In this document: piece after piece, positions 16,142 through 24,409 of the stretch
How positions within the stretch are numbered: position 1 is the first letter of the stretch
Layout of the letters: each line of letters starts with the position of its first letter
NCBI GenBank assembly: GCA_043769275.1
Contig: JAYVJM010000096.1
Coordinates: 1 to 46,893, forward strand
Length of the DNA stretch: 46,893 nucleotides
DNA from: JAYVJM01 sp043769275
GTDB lineage: Bacteria > Pseudomonadota > Gammaproteobacteria > Pseudomonadales > UBA7239
Reading direction: 5' to 3'
Translations under genes and position numbers: made by a program
Notes under the pieces: model-generated
What the model was told of the DNA's origin: nothing
Database searches by the model: none
What the model saw: the letters and a program-made list of their open reading frames with translations, nothing else

Positions 16142-17443
16142 TTATTCCGATGCCGCTTTCTTTTTCGCCACCGGCTGCATCTCCTGCTCAGGCGCAGCCT
16201 GATAGACCAATAGTGGCGCGGAATCACCGCGAATAACGGCCTCATCTATAACTACTTTGCGCACATTCGGCTCAGAAGGAACCAAGTACATCGTTTCAAG
16301 CAGCACGTTTTCCAAAATAGAACGTAAACCACGCGCTCCTGTTTTGCGCTCCATGGCTTTTTTAGCCACAGCACGCAAAGCATCTTCACGGAAATCAATT
16401 TCTACATTTTCCATATCAAACAGCTTGGCATACTGCTTGGTCAGCGCGTTGCGTGGCTCGGTCAAAATCCGCACCAAAGCCTCCTCATCCAATTCCTCCA
16501 AGGTGGCGATAATGGGGAGGCGACCCACAAACTCAGGGATGAGACCATAACGCACCAAATCCTCCGGCTCCAACGACTTCAATGCCTCACCAACATTCCG
16601 GCTATTGTCTTTGCTCTTAACTTCCGCGCTAAAACCAATACCCCCTTTCTCTGAGCGGTCGCGTATAACCTTGTCAAGACCCGCAAACGCGCCGCCGCAT
16701 ATAAACAAAATATTGCGCGTATCTACCTGTAAAAATTCCTGCTGGGGATGTTTACGCCCACCCTGCGGCGGCACAGAAGCAACCGTACCCTCAATCAACT
16801 TCAGCAATGCCTGCTGCACACCCTCACCCGACACATCACGCGTGATAGAGGGGTTATCTGACTTGCGGGAAATTTTGTCTATTTCGTCAATATAAACAAT
16901 ACCGACTTGAGCTTTGTCGACATCGTAATCGCATTTTTGCAACAGCTTTTGAATGATATTTTCAACATCTTCGCCCACATAACCGGCCTCTGTCAGCGTA
17001 GTTGCATCAGCTATGGTGAACGGCACATCCAGTAAACGCGCCAAAGTTTCTGCCAGCAGGGTTTTGCCGCTACCCGTCGGCCCTACCATTAAAATATTGC
17101 TTTTACCTAGCTCGACATCACCTTCTTGTTTTTTCCCGCCGTCGATGCGCAAACGCTTGTAGTGGTTATACACCGCCACAGAAAGATTTTTTTTGGCCTT
17201 TTCTTGGCCAATAACATACTGATCTAAGATTTCTTTAATTTCTTTTGGTGTCGGCAGCTTGGCACTACCAGCATCGGCTGCGCTTTCCTGAATCTCTTCA
17301 CGAATAATATCGTTACACAGATCAACACACTCATCGCACACAAACACAGACGGACCCGCGATCAGCTTTTTCACTTCATGCTGGCTTTTGCCACAGAATG
17401 AGCAGTGCAACAGTTTGCCATCATCACTACTGTTTTTAGCCAT
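16142..17443 (-). CDS. clpX: ATP-dependent Clp protease ATPase subunit ClpX
   Basis: ClpX is the AAA+ unfoldase that feeds substrates into ClpP. Seen are the N-terminal zinc-binding domain (CSFCGKSQ and CDECVDLC, four cysteines), Walker A GPTGSGKT, pore loop GYVGEDV, Walker B IVYIDEIDKI, the RKSDNPSITRDVSGEGVQ segment and sensor-II GARGLRSI. ATG 17443 has GGAGATAATT directly before it and gives MAKNSSDDGKLLHCSFCGKS, about 433 residues. A TTG four codons upstream overlaps the ribosome site and is less likely. ClpP lies upstream in the same direction, but 396 bases away, so clpX may have its own promoter. Confidence 0.95.
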   Translation of the reverse strand: MAKNSSDDGKLLHCSFCGKSQHEVKKLIAGPSVFVCDECVDLCNDIIREEIQESAADAGSAKLPTPKEIKEILDQYVIGQEKAKKNLSVAVYNHYKRLRIDGGKKQEGDVELGKSNILMVGPTGSGKTLLAETLARLLDVPFTIADATTLTEAGYVGEDVENIIQKLLQKCDYDVDKAQVGIVYIDEIDKISRKSDNPSITRDVSGEGVQQALLKLIEGTVASVPPQGGRKHPQQEFLQVDTRNILFICGGAFAGLDKVIRDRSEKGGIGFSAEVKSKDNSRNVGEALKSLEPEDLVRYGLIPEFVGRLPIIATLEELDEEALVRILTEPRNALTKQYAKLFDMENVEIDFREDALRAVAKKAMERKTGARGLRSILENVLLETMYLVPSEPNVRKVVIDEAVIRGDSAPLLVYQAAPEQEMQPVAKKKAASE

Positions 17444-17559
17444 AATTATCTCCAATCACCTTCTATGAATTGTTCGTTAGGGGCACCCTTCCCCCAAGAT
17501 GCCGCCATTTTCTGTCTATTTCAAGTGCTATCTTCAAGCACTGCCTATCAAAACTCATC

Positions 17560-17757
17560 ATGGCTCATTTTATTTTTTCGCCGCTGGAATCAAAAAGTAA
17601 ACTGCCTCCCAGTAAAAGAAAAGCGATGAAGGCAAAGCACTTGAAGTCGAAAAAGCAGTTAAAGGGGACGAATAGTGAATACAGATTAGCCCCTATACAA
17701 AGGACTAATCTGCAAAAAAAGACGACATGGACAAGTGTTTCAGCATTTATTCAGTAA
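17560..17757 (+). CDS. Possible small basic protein in the clpP-clpX gap
   Basis: Between clpX and clpP (17444-17839) the only reading frame of note is this one, on the opposite strand, encoding about 65 residues rich in Lys (SKRKAMKAKHLKSKKQLKG). There is no recognisable domain and no clear ribosome site before ATG 17560; an internal ATG at 17626 has a weak purine stretch (AAAGAAAAGCG). It could be a chance open frame in an AT-rich gap. The rest of this gap shows no gene, and I could not identify a clear clpX promoter. Confidence 0.25.
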   Translation: MAHFIFSPLESKSKLPPSKRKAMKAKHLKSKKQLKGTNSEYRLAPIQRTNLQKKTTWTSVSAFIQ

Positions 17758-17839
17758 TTATTTGCGGGTTAAGACATCGACAAAAGTTGCCTGTGCACAA
17801 CACAGAAACACAAACACCTTGGCGATCATTCAGAGTAAG

Positions 17840-18481
17840 TTAAGATTTAGACTTTTCCGCTGCGGGCAGCGTGATGCGACTCTCTAGCACGGCATCAATC
17901 AAGCCATACTCCTTAGACTCTTGAGCACTCATAAAATTGTCCCGCTCGGTGTCTTTAGCAATTGTCTCCAGTGTCTGACCGGTGTGAGCCGCCATAATTT
18001 GATTCAGTCTTTGGCGTATTTTACTAATTTCTTCAGCCTGAATAAGAATATCCGTTGCCTGCCCCTGCGTACCGCCGCTGGGTTGATGGATCATAGTGCG
18101 TGCATTAGGCAGGCAAAAACGCTTGCCTTTCGCGCCACCGTTCAACAAAAAAGCCCCCATGCTGCACGCTTGACCAATACACATGGTGCTAACATCTGGC
18201 TTAATGAACTGCATGGTGTCGTAAATTGACATCCCCGCCGTGACTGAGCCGCCTGGCGAGTTAATGTACAGATGTATGTCTTTGTCAGGATTATCGGCTT
18301 CTAGAAAAAGCAGTTGCGCGACAATCAGGTTAGCCATGTGGTCTTCCACCTGCCCCACCATGAAAATCACTCGCTCCTTGAGCAAGCGCGAATAAATATC
18401 AAAAGATCGCTCGCCACGTGCGGTCTGCTCAATCACCATCGGCACAAGACCGAGATTTTTTGGACTGTTCTGCAGGATCAT
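17840..18481 (-). CDS. clpP: ATP-dependent Clp protease proteolytic subunit ClpP
   Basis: This 213-residue serine peptidase forms the double-heptamer chamber of ClpXP. By alignment with the E. coli enzyme the triad is S107 in GQACSMGAFLL, H132 in MIHQPSGG and D181 in DTERDNF. The usual GQAASMGA reads GQACSMGA here, a conservative change next to the nucleophile. FDIYSRLLKERVIF, NLIVAQLLFLEA and LYINSPGGSVTAGM are strongly conserved. A short propeptide precedes LVPMVIEQTARGERS. It lies 95 bases downstream of tig and 396 bases upstream of clpX, the standard gene order. Confidence 0.95.
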   Translation of the reverse strand: MILQNSPKNLGLVPMVIEQTARGERSFDIYSRLLKERVIFMVGQVEDHMANLIVAQLLFLEADNPDKDIHLYINSPGGSVTAGMSIYDTMQFIKPDVSTMCIGQACSMGAFLLNGGAKGKRFCLPNARTMIHQPSGGTQGQATDILIQAEEISKIRQRLNQIMAAHTGQTLETIAKDTERDNFMSAQESKEYGLIDAVLESRITLPAAEKSKS

Positions 18482-18576
18482 ATTATGTCCTTCTGGCTAG
18501 AGGTGTATCGGTATGTCCGTATCAAAACTACTGCACGCTCAGTGTAGCGCGCAAATATTCTGTGCAGCCACCCATT

Positions 18577-19908
18577 TTACGCAGCGACATCCGTTGCGGC
18601 ATTGGCACGACGCACAATATCTTGATAACTAACTTTTTGGTCATTCACTTGCGCAACACTAACTACAAATTCAATCACCTGCTCTTCCAGCACCACATTT
18701 TCCAAACCGGCTAACAGCTCTTTATTCGCAAAGTAGTGGTTTATTAGCTCTTGTGGGTTGTTATACGCAGCTGCTATTTCTTCGACTTTAGTGCGCACGC
18801 GTGCAGCATCCACAGCAAGGCTCTGCTGTTTGATAATTTCAGCAAAAATCAAGCTAGTGGCCACTCGTTTACCGGCTTGTTCGCTGAACATATCGTCAGG
18901 GAACATAGAGGCCGCATCAAATGCGCCCGCCACTTCACCAAACTGCTGCATCATTTGGCCGCGCATAGACTTAATTTCTTCAGCGCGTAACGCACTAGGC
19001 ACCGTAATGTCATGCAATTTTTGCAATTCAGCCGCCACATCTGTTTTCAATTTATTTTGTGCAGACTTCTGCATTTCACGCGTTAGATTGTTCCGGACTT
19101 CCATGCGAAAAACATCAATATCATCAGTTTCTACACCGTATTTTTTGAAAAACTCTTCGTTGAGATCAACCGGCATTTTGGCAGAAACTGAGTGCAGCGT
19201 TATTTTAAACTCCACGGGCTGACCCTTGAGTTCTTCACTGTGATAGTCAGCAGGAAAGGTCAGCTCCACGACTTTTGTCTCACCGGCTTGCATGCCAACA
19301 ATACCGTCTTCAAAACCAGGGATCATCTGGCCTGAACCCAGTATCAAAGTGCTACCCTCGCCCTTTCCTCCATCAAAAGGCACGCCTCCTTTTGAGCCTT
19401 CATAATCAACAATAATCTGATCGTTTTTTTGTGCTGCGCGCGTTACAGGCTCGAATTGCGCCTGCTGTAAGCGCAGAGTTTCTAGCATTTGATCAACGTC
19501 AGCTTCCGTTACCTCACCCTGCAAGCGGGTCACCACAATCTTACTAAAATCACCCAACACCACGTCTGGAAAAACTTCAAAATTGGCTACAAATTCGAAG
19601 TCAACGCCATCATCACCACCGTTAGCTTCGTCGATAGAAGGCATGCCCGCTGGCTGCAATTGCTTTTGTTTGAGAGCCTCAAAATAAGCTTTATTAATCA
19701 TCTCGCCCAGTACTTCCTGCCGTACACCTGCACCAAAACGCTCACGAACCAATTTGAGCGGCACTTTACCGCGACGGAAACCGTCAATACGCGCATCGCG
19801 GGCAGCACGCTGAAGACGCTTGTTAACCTCAACCTCGATCTGTGCAGAGGGCAAGCCCACCGTCATGCGGCGCTCTAAGGTGGATACGGACTCAACAGAC
19901 ACTTGCAT
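18577..19908 (-). CDS. tig: Trigger factor, ribosome-bound chaperone
   Basis: Trigger factor meets nascent chains at the ribosomal exit tunnel and has prolyl isomerase activity. The ribosome-binding signature appears as DGFRRGKVPLKLVRERFG near residues 40-60 (family motif GFRxGKxP). The FKBP-like domain includes VDYEGSKGGVPFDGGKG and LGSGQMIPGFEDGIVGM. The C-terminal chaperone arms follow. ATG 19908 gives MQVSVESVSTLERRMTVGLP, the usual beginning, preceded by GAGGTTTGTC; the four extra upstream residues of the open frame are not needed. Total about 443 residues. It begins the leftward tig-clpP-clpX group. Confidence 0.95.
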   Translation of the reverse strand: MQVSVESVSTLERRMTVGLPSAQIEVEVNKRLQRAARDARIDGFRRGKVPLKLVRERFGAGVRQEVLGEMINKAYFEALKQKQLQPAGMPSIDEANGGDDGVDFEFVANFEVFPDVVLGDFSKIVVTRLQGEVTEADVDQMLETLRLQQAQFEPVTRAAQKNDQIIVDYEGSKGGVPFDGGKGEGSTLILGSGQMIPGFEDGIVGMQAGETKVVELTFPADYHSEELKGQPVEFKITLHSVSAKMPVDLNEEFFKKYGVETDDIDVFRMEVRNNLTREMQKSAQNKLKTDVAAELQKLHDITVPSALRAEEIKSMRGQMMQQFGEVAGAFDAASMFPDDMFSEQAGKRVATSLIFAEIIKQQSLAVDAARVRTKVEEIAAAYNNPQELINHYFANKELLAGLENVVLEEQVIEFVVSVAQVNDQKVSYQDIVRRANAATDVAA

Positions 19909-20145
19909 GACAAACCTCATTTAAAACACTATACAAAAAACGACGAAGCTGGCTGAAAAAAAGAGCCATAAACGTGTCAGCTTAGAAAGCGTCTAATGCC
20001 AATAAAAGGCACAATACCGGATACAACGGGGCGGGCATAATACCGGAAGCCATGAAAAAACACATCCGCACGGCACGCAAGCAAACACGAAGACCATTGC
20101 CAAAATGTGGAAATAGGTATAAACATTGAGCGCTGCGGAACTTGG

Positions 20146-20161
20146 TGTGAGTAGGTTCACA
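20146..20161. promoter_or_regulatory. CRP/Vfr-like operator upstream of ompW
   Basis: TGTGA-GTAGGT-TCACA matches the CRP consensus TGTGA-N6-TCACA exactly in both half sites; the symmetry extends one more base each side (GTGTGA/TCACAC). A TATATT at 20200-20205 could be the -10 of ompW, which would put the operator centre near -58, close to class I activation. No good -35 is visible, as expected for an activated promoter. The rest of the tig-ompW gap (19909-20245) shows no gene. The role is inferred. Confidence 0.55.
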
Positions 20162-20245
20162 CACCACTGCTCCTTTTTCCGCAGCATCTGTTCATATTTT
20201 ATATTGGTTTATTCAAGCAACTATCACTGATTAAGAGGAACGAAT

Positions 20246-20932
20246 ATGCGCAAAATGAAACTGGCTGCTGCGAGCTTATTAACTCTCGGCATAGGTGTGG
20301 ATGTTCAGGCTTATCAGGCCGGCGACATGATTATGCGGTTTGGTGCGGCCACTGTAGCCCCTAACGACGAGTCATCAACCGTCAGGCTCAACGGGGGCTA
20401 TATTGTCAGTGGAGGCGAAGCAAAAGTTGACAGCGACACACAAGCTGGCGTGACATTTGCGTATCTACTTACCGAGAACCTGGGTGTCGAGCTACTTGCC
20501 GCCACGCCATTCAAACACAACATTACCGGCAATAAAAACCTACAAGGCGCACTGGGCATAAAAGACCTAGGAGAGGCAAAACATCTGCCGCCTACTCTAA
20601 CCTTGCAATATTATTTTAACGGGTTGAGTTCTAGCATGACACCTTACGTTGGTGCAGGTGTGAACTACACCACTTTTTTTAGTGAGGATGCCAGCCACGA
20701 CCTAGAGTCGACACTAGGCGGCAAAACATCGCTCAAGCTAAGTGACTCATGGGGCTTAGCCGCCCAAGCCGGCCTAGATATACAACTGAATGACAATTGG
20801 CTTTTGAACGCAGCGGTTTGGTATATCGACATTGAAACCAAAGCAACCTTCAAATCACCGGCTGGCACCGTAAAAACAGATGTCCGAGTTGACCCGTGGG
20901 TCTACATGGCCGGTATAGGCTACAAGTTTTAA
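20246..20932 (+). CDS. ompW: OmpW-family outer membrane protein
   Basis: This 228-residue protein has a signal peptide (MRKMKLAAASLLTLGIGVDVQA) and the hallmarks of OmpW, an eight-stranded outer membrane barrel thought to let small hydrophobic molecules pass. Seen are GDMIMRFGAATVAPND, the AYLLTENLGVELLAATPFKH block, PTLTLQYYF, PYVGAGVNYTTFF and the terminal aromatic strand ending GIGYKF, the signal read by the Bam complex. The ribosome site AAGAGGAACGAAT precedes the ATG. The gene stands alone. A CRP-like site lies about 90 bases upstream. The natural ligand is unknown. Confidence 0.9.
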   Translation: MRKMKLAAASLLTLGIGVDVQAYQAGDMIMRFGAATVAPNDESSTVRLNGGYIVSGGEAKVDSDTQAGVTFAYLLTENLGVELLAATPFKHNITGNKNLQGALGIKDLGEAKHLPPTLTLQYYFNGLSSSMTPYVGAGVNYTTFFSEDASHDLESTLGGKTSLKLSDSWGLAAQAGLDIQLNDNWLLNAAVWYIDIETKATFKSPAGTVKTDVRVDPWVYMAGIGYKF

Positions 20933-21082
20933 CTGATAATGTACGCCCGCCCGAACCACTAATGCGCCAACGAGTTGATAAGCACCTAGAAAAACTAGGC
21001 GGCATTTAACCCTAGGCGAATGCCGTCAATAGACTCTGGTGTGGCGTAAACTATTTTTTGTTTGGCTCTACTTTTCTGCCAT

Positions 21083-22546
21083 TCACTGCTTGTAAACACC
21101 AACTTTTACAAACCCAACACCACACAAAAACTGCGCTTGTAGCGCGCTCATCACGCCACGCTCGCAGTAAAGCCAGTAGTGCGTGTTTTTATCCAGCTCG
21201 CTGTGACGCTTATGTAACTGGTAAAACGGCAGCGTTTGCACTCGGCAATCAAGCAGGCTCAACGGCCTCTTTTCTATTTCATCAGGGTGGCGAATATCAA
21301 GCACAACGCCACCGGCGGGCACTTCATGCCGCATGTGAATGTCTGCACTTTTACCGCTAATTTGTGTGATTTCATCAATGTTGTACGCGACACTATTTTC
21401 TATAGCGCGCTTTAAAACCGCAAAATCAAAGCGTTCTTCTTCACGCGCCACACGCTCCGGCTTGGCGCGCGTAGTGGGTTTATGTGAAATCACGCCGCAA
21501 TATTCAGGAATATTTTTCGCAAAAACTTCAGTGCCAATTTTACTTGCACAATCGATGATATCGGGCTTGTCCATCAATACCAAAGGGCGCAACACAAGCA
21601 TATCAACAGCCTCATCAATCACTGACAAATTCACCAATGTTTGGCTAGACACCTGTGCCACTGCCTCACCTGTGACTAGTGCGCCAATTTCAAAACGGCG
21701 AGCGAGCTCACTTGCCGCACGCAGCATCATGCGCTTTAAAATCACCCCCATTTGTGAGTGATGCACATTTTCTTGCAGCTCACGCACGATGTCTGAAAAT
21801 GGCACGCTGATAAATTTCACGCGGTGCGAAGCCCCGTATTGCGTCCACAAATACACCGCAATTTCTTTTACCGCAATTTCATGCGCATCGCCACCCAGAT
21901 TAAAAAAACAATAATGCGTTAGCAGGCCACGCTTAATACACAAATAGCTAGAAACGGTTGAATCAAAGCCGCCAGACAACAGTGACAACACGGCATCTTG
22001 CGTCGCCATCGGAAAACCACCCAAACCCGAATAACTCTGTTCAACGACGTAAAACTTGTCATCTCGAATTTCAACTTTGATAGTGATATCAGGGTTTTTC
22101 AGTTTCACGCCGCCGGTATTGCAGCGTTGGAAAAACAAACCACCAACAAAACGCTCAACGTCATTGGATGTAAACGCGTGTTCACCCACACGCCGACAAC
22201 GCAAAGCAAATGTTTTGCCTTCCAGCAGCGGCTCGTAAATAGCACGCGTCAGTTCAAAAAAATACTCATAGTCTGCCAGCGCCTCATTGGGCATTGAGTA
22301 TTCGTGTACGCGCTGGAAATAGCTAATGCCTGGTGTTCGCCGTAATACATCGACAATTTGCGCTTGCGTATTTTCATTGGCGTGGCTATCGACACTGAGA
22401 TAATCCCATGCACGCCCGATCACAATATTGTCATCCAACGGCTTGAGTAGCGTACGCAAATTATCCCGCAACATACGCACAAGTCGTTGGCGCACAGGTC
22501 GACTTTTCAGAGTAATTTCAGAAAACAGTTTGATGGTGTATTGCAT
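21083..22546 (-). CDS. thiI: tRNA 4-thiouridine synthase ThiI (with rhodanese domain)
   Basis: ThiI adenylates uridine-8 of tRNA and transfers sulfur to it; the rhodanese domain also serves thiazole synthesis. Domains in order: N-terminal ferredoxin-like and THUMP region (about 1-170), PP-loop ATP pyrophosphatase with SGGFDS at 191-196, and a C-terminal rhodanese domain with the persulfide cysteine at C461 (YWLYCERGVMS), matching Cys456 of E. coli. The second conserved cysteine is C350 (IPEYCGVISHKPT), matching Cys344. The 487 residues fit the long, rhodanese-containing form. The start follows GAGTCTCCC. Downstream (20933-21082) only a weak inverted repeat is visible. Two tRNA genes lie immediately upstream. 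Confidence 0.95.
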   Translation of the reverse strand: MQYTIKLFSEITLKSRPVRQRLVRMLRDNLRTLLKPLDDNIVIGRAWDYLSVDSHANENTQAQIVDVLRRTPGISYFQRVHEYSMPNEALADYEYFFELTRAIYEPLLEGKTFALRCRRVGEHAFTSNDVERFVGGLFFQRCNTGGVKLKNPDITIKVEIRDDKFYVVEQSYSGLGGFPMATQDAVLSLLSGGFDSTVSSYLCIKRGLLTHYCFFNLGGDAHEIAVKEIAVYLWTQYGASHRVKFISVPFSDIVRELQENVHHSQMGVILKRMMLRAASELARRFEIGALVTGEAVAQVSSQTLVNLSVIDEAVDMLVLRPLVLMDKPDIIDCASKIGTEVFAKNIPEYCGVISHKPTTRAKPERVAREEERFDFAVLKRAIENSVAYNIDEITQISGKSADIHMRHEVPAGGVVLDIRHPDEIEKRPLSLLDCRVQTLPFYQLHKRHSELDKNTHYWLYCERGVMSALQAQFLCGVGFVKVGVYKQ

Positions 22547-22654
22547 GGGAGACTCAGCGTAAGGCGTGAGCTTTTCGTTAGAAATCGCGCCGAGAGATGA
22601 CAGGTTAACCGGATGTTCGCTGAAGTTTTTGTTCTGCTTTTATAAGTGTAAAAA

Positions 22655-22731
22655 TGGCGACCTGGAAGGGACTTGAACCCTCGACCTCCGCCGTGACAGG
22701 GCGGCATTCTAACCGACTGAACTACCAGGCC
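22655..22731 (-). tRNA. tRNA-Asp (GTC)
   Basis: The minus strand folds as a cloverleaf: acceptor GGCCTGG pairs with CCAGGTC, anticodon stem CCGCC/GGCGG surrounds the loop CTGTCAC with anticodon GTC, and the T loop is TTCAAGT. CCA is encoded at 22657-22655. It sits 53 bases downstream of tRNA-Val on the same strand. Confidence 0.95.
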
Positions 22732-22784
22732 ATTTTTACGCACATACAGCACTTATGCCGTATTTCGAACTAACCGTCAAATGA

Positions 22785-22860
22785 TGGTGGGTGGTACAGG
22801 GATCGAACCTGTGACCCTCGCCTTGTAAGGGCGATGCTCTCCCAGCTGAGCTAACCACCC
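22785..22860 (-). tRNA. tRNA-Val (TAC)
   Basis: The minus strand gives GGGTGGTTAGCTCAGCTGGG at the 5' end, anticodon loop CTTACAA with anticodon TAC, a canonical T arm (GGTTCGATCC) and an encoded ACCA end. It is probably cotranscribed with tRNA-Asp. Confidence 0.96.
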
Positions 22861-22933
22861 GTGTTTTCGAGGGCGCATTCTACTGAATTAAGGCCGTCTG
22901 TCAAAGTAAATTTCTTGAAATACGTAAAACCCA

Positions 22934-23398
22934 TTAACTAAACACGACCCAAGCAGCAGCTCGTGGTGTATGTGGCGTGGCTTGTAAGCTGCGACCTGCA
23001 TTTTTCGGCGTAAGCATAAGCGACAAATCAGGCATTGGCAGCAGCGGTTCTCCGCGCTCCGGCCACTCCACCAGACACAGATTTTCATCGCAAAAATAAT
23101 CGCGTATACCCATGAGCTCAAGCTCTTCTGCGTCGCGTAAACGATAAAGATCAAAATGGTAAATTTTACGCCCACCTAGATCATACGGCTCAACCAATGT
23201 ATAGGTAGGACTTTTTACCGAACCCAAATGCCCCAGTGCCTGCAAAAATCCACGCGTAAACGTTGTTTTTCCTGCCCCCAATGTTCCCTGCAAATAAATA
23301 ACTGCGCCAGCTGTGTTCGATGCGCTGAACACGCCAGCCAGTGCTGCGCCTGCACGCAAGGTTGCCGCTTCATCCGCAAGATAAACGTCAAAGGACAT
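22934..23398 (-). CDS. tsaE: tRNA t6A modification ATPase TsaE
   Basis: This 154-residue ATPase works with TsaB, TsaC and TsaD to make threonylcarbamoyl-adenosine at position 37 of ANN-decoding tRNAs. The Walker A loop GTLGAGKTTFTRGFL lies at about 38-52, followed by VKSPTYTLVEPY, IYHFDLYRL and GIRDYF, with VEWPERGEPLLP near the end, all typical for the family. The ATG at 23398 overlaps the end of nnrD by 11 bases, so the two are translated together, as in many Proteobacteria. mutL or amidase genes that often follow tsaE are not here; two tRNA genes come next. Confidence 0.92.
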   Translation of the reverse strand: MSFDVYLADEAATLRAGAALAGVFSASNTAGAVIYLQGTLGAGKTTFTRGFLQALGHLGSVKSPTYTLVEPYDLGGRKIYHFDLYRLRDAEELELMGIRDYFCDENLCLVEWPERGEPLLPMPDLSLMLTPKNAGRSLQATPHTPRAAAWVVFS

Positions 23399-24320
23399 TG
23401 ACTAATCCTTGTAATTGCACAATAAGATCGGTCGCTAACAAACCGCGCTCGCCGTGTAATGCGGCTGCACGGTCGCCAGCGTGTGCATGCAAACACACCC
23501 CAAGCTTGGCTGCGGCACTTACACTCAAGCCTTGCGCCAGCAATCCACCGATAACGCCAGACAGCACATCGCCCATACCGCCGCTGGCCATCCCGGGGTT
23601 TCCGCTATCGCAAAGGCTGATGCTGTTTCCATCGGCAATCAAAGTACCAGCCCCCTTCAGCACAGCCACGCCGCCATAACGTTGCTGCAAGGCCGTCACC
23701 GCTACAACACGATCTGCCTGCACGTCAGAAACTGCGCAGCCGAGGAGCCGAGCCGCTTCTGCAGGATGCGGAGTAAGCACCCAGTGACTGCACATGGCTT
23801 CCCGCACAACGACACCTTTGGCAAGCAGGTTGAGCGCATCCGCATCCAACAACAATACTTTGCCGCACAGCGTTGCCTGTTGCAGCATTTGCTCAGACCA
23901 TGCGCTACAGCCTAAACCTGGCCCAACCACCAGCACATTCGGCTTGCACAATAGAGGGATAAGCGATTGCACCGATATTATGCCGCTTACCATAACTTCC
24001 GGCCTACGAGCCAACACGGGCGCTACGTGCTCCGGCCTAGTGGCAACGCTCACCAGTCCAGCTCCAACACGCGCCGCAGCCTCCGCTGCCATCACAACGG
24101 ATCCGCCCATGCCACAATCGCCGCCGATAACCAACACATGCCCGAATAAGCCTTTGTGTGCAGTACGTTGGCGCGCGGGCAAATATTGCTTAACTAGACT
24201 TTCTAGGGAAAGGCGCTCGCAGGATGCAAGCGTTTGTGCCGCTGATGCAGCAACAGACGAATTCATACTAGAGTACTGTGCAGCCGCACGGCTATCATGC
24301 GGCAACGATAGAGGCGACAT
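23388..24320 (-). CDS. nnrD: ADP/ATP-dependent NAD(P)H-hydrate dehydratase, dehydratase domain only
   Basis: This enzyme repairs hydrated NAD(P)H. The ribokinase-like fold is clear: HKGLFGHVLVIGGDCGMGGS, VGAGLVSVAT, VVGPGLG, LDADALNLL, LTPHPAEAARLLG, VLKGAGTLI and the catalytic NPGMASGGMGDVLSG. In most gammaproteobacteria this domain is the C-terminal half of a bifunctional protein of about 500 residues whose N-terminal half is the NAD(P)HX epimerase (YjeF_N). Here only about 45-50 unrelated residues precede it, and the 89 bases upstream hold no epimerase code. The start may be ATG 24320 or the internal Met 19 (24266). It overlaps tsaE. Either epimerase activity comes from elsewhere or the epimerase half has been lost. 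Confidence 0.87.
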   Translation of the reverse strand: MSPLSLPHDSRAAAQYSSMNSSVAASAAQTLASCERLSLESLVKQYLPARQRTAHKGLFGHVLVIGGDCGMGGSVVMAAEAAARVGAGLVSVATRPEHVAPVLARRPEVMVSGIISVQSLIPLLCKPNVLVVGPGLGCSAWSEQMLQQATLCGKVLLLDADALNLLAKGVVVREAMCSHWVLTPHPAEAARLLGCAVSDVQADRVVAVTALQQRYGGVAVLKGAGTLIADGNSISLCDSGNPGMASGGMGDVLSGVIGGLLAQGLSVSAAAKLGVCLHAHAGDRAAALHGERGLLATDLIVQLQGLVNVL

Positions 24321-24409
24321 AGCAGGTCTCTCGCAGCGAAAAAAGCAATCATTGTAAACGCTTATTCAGCACTCCCAACTTCGCTTTTTTGCGTGATGAC
24401 TAAGACTGC

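Noticed and set aside
22507..22752. Leftward open frame across the tRNA-Asp gene
   Set aside because: It covers the tRNA-Asp gene and the thiI start; it is not a protein gene.
22655..22860. tRNA genes as possible integration sites for an island
   Set aside because: No integrase, direct repeat of the tRNA end or foreign cargo is visible beside them.
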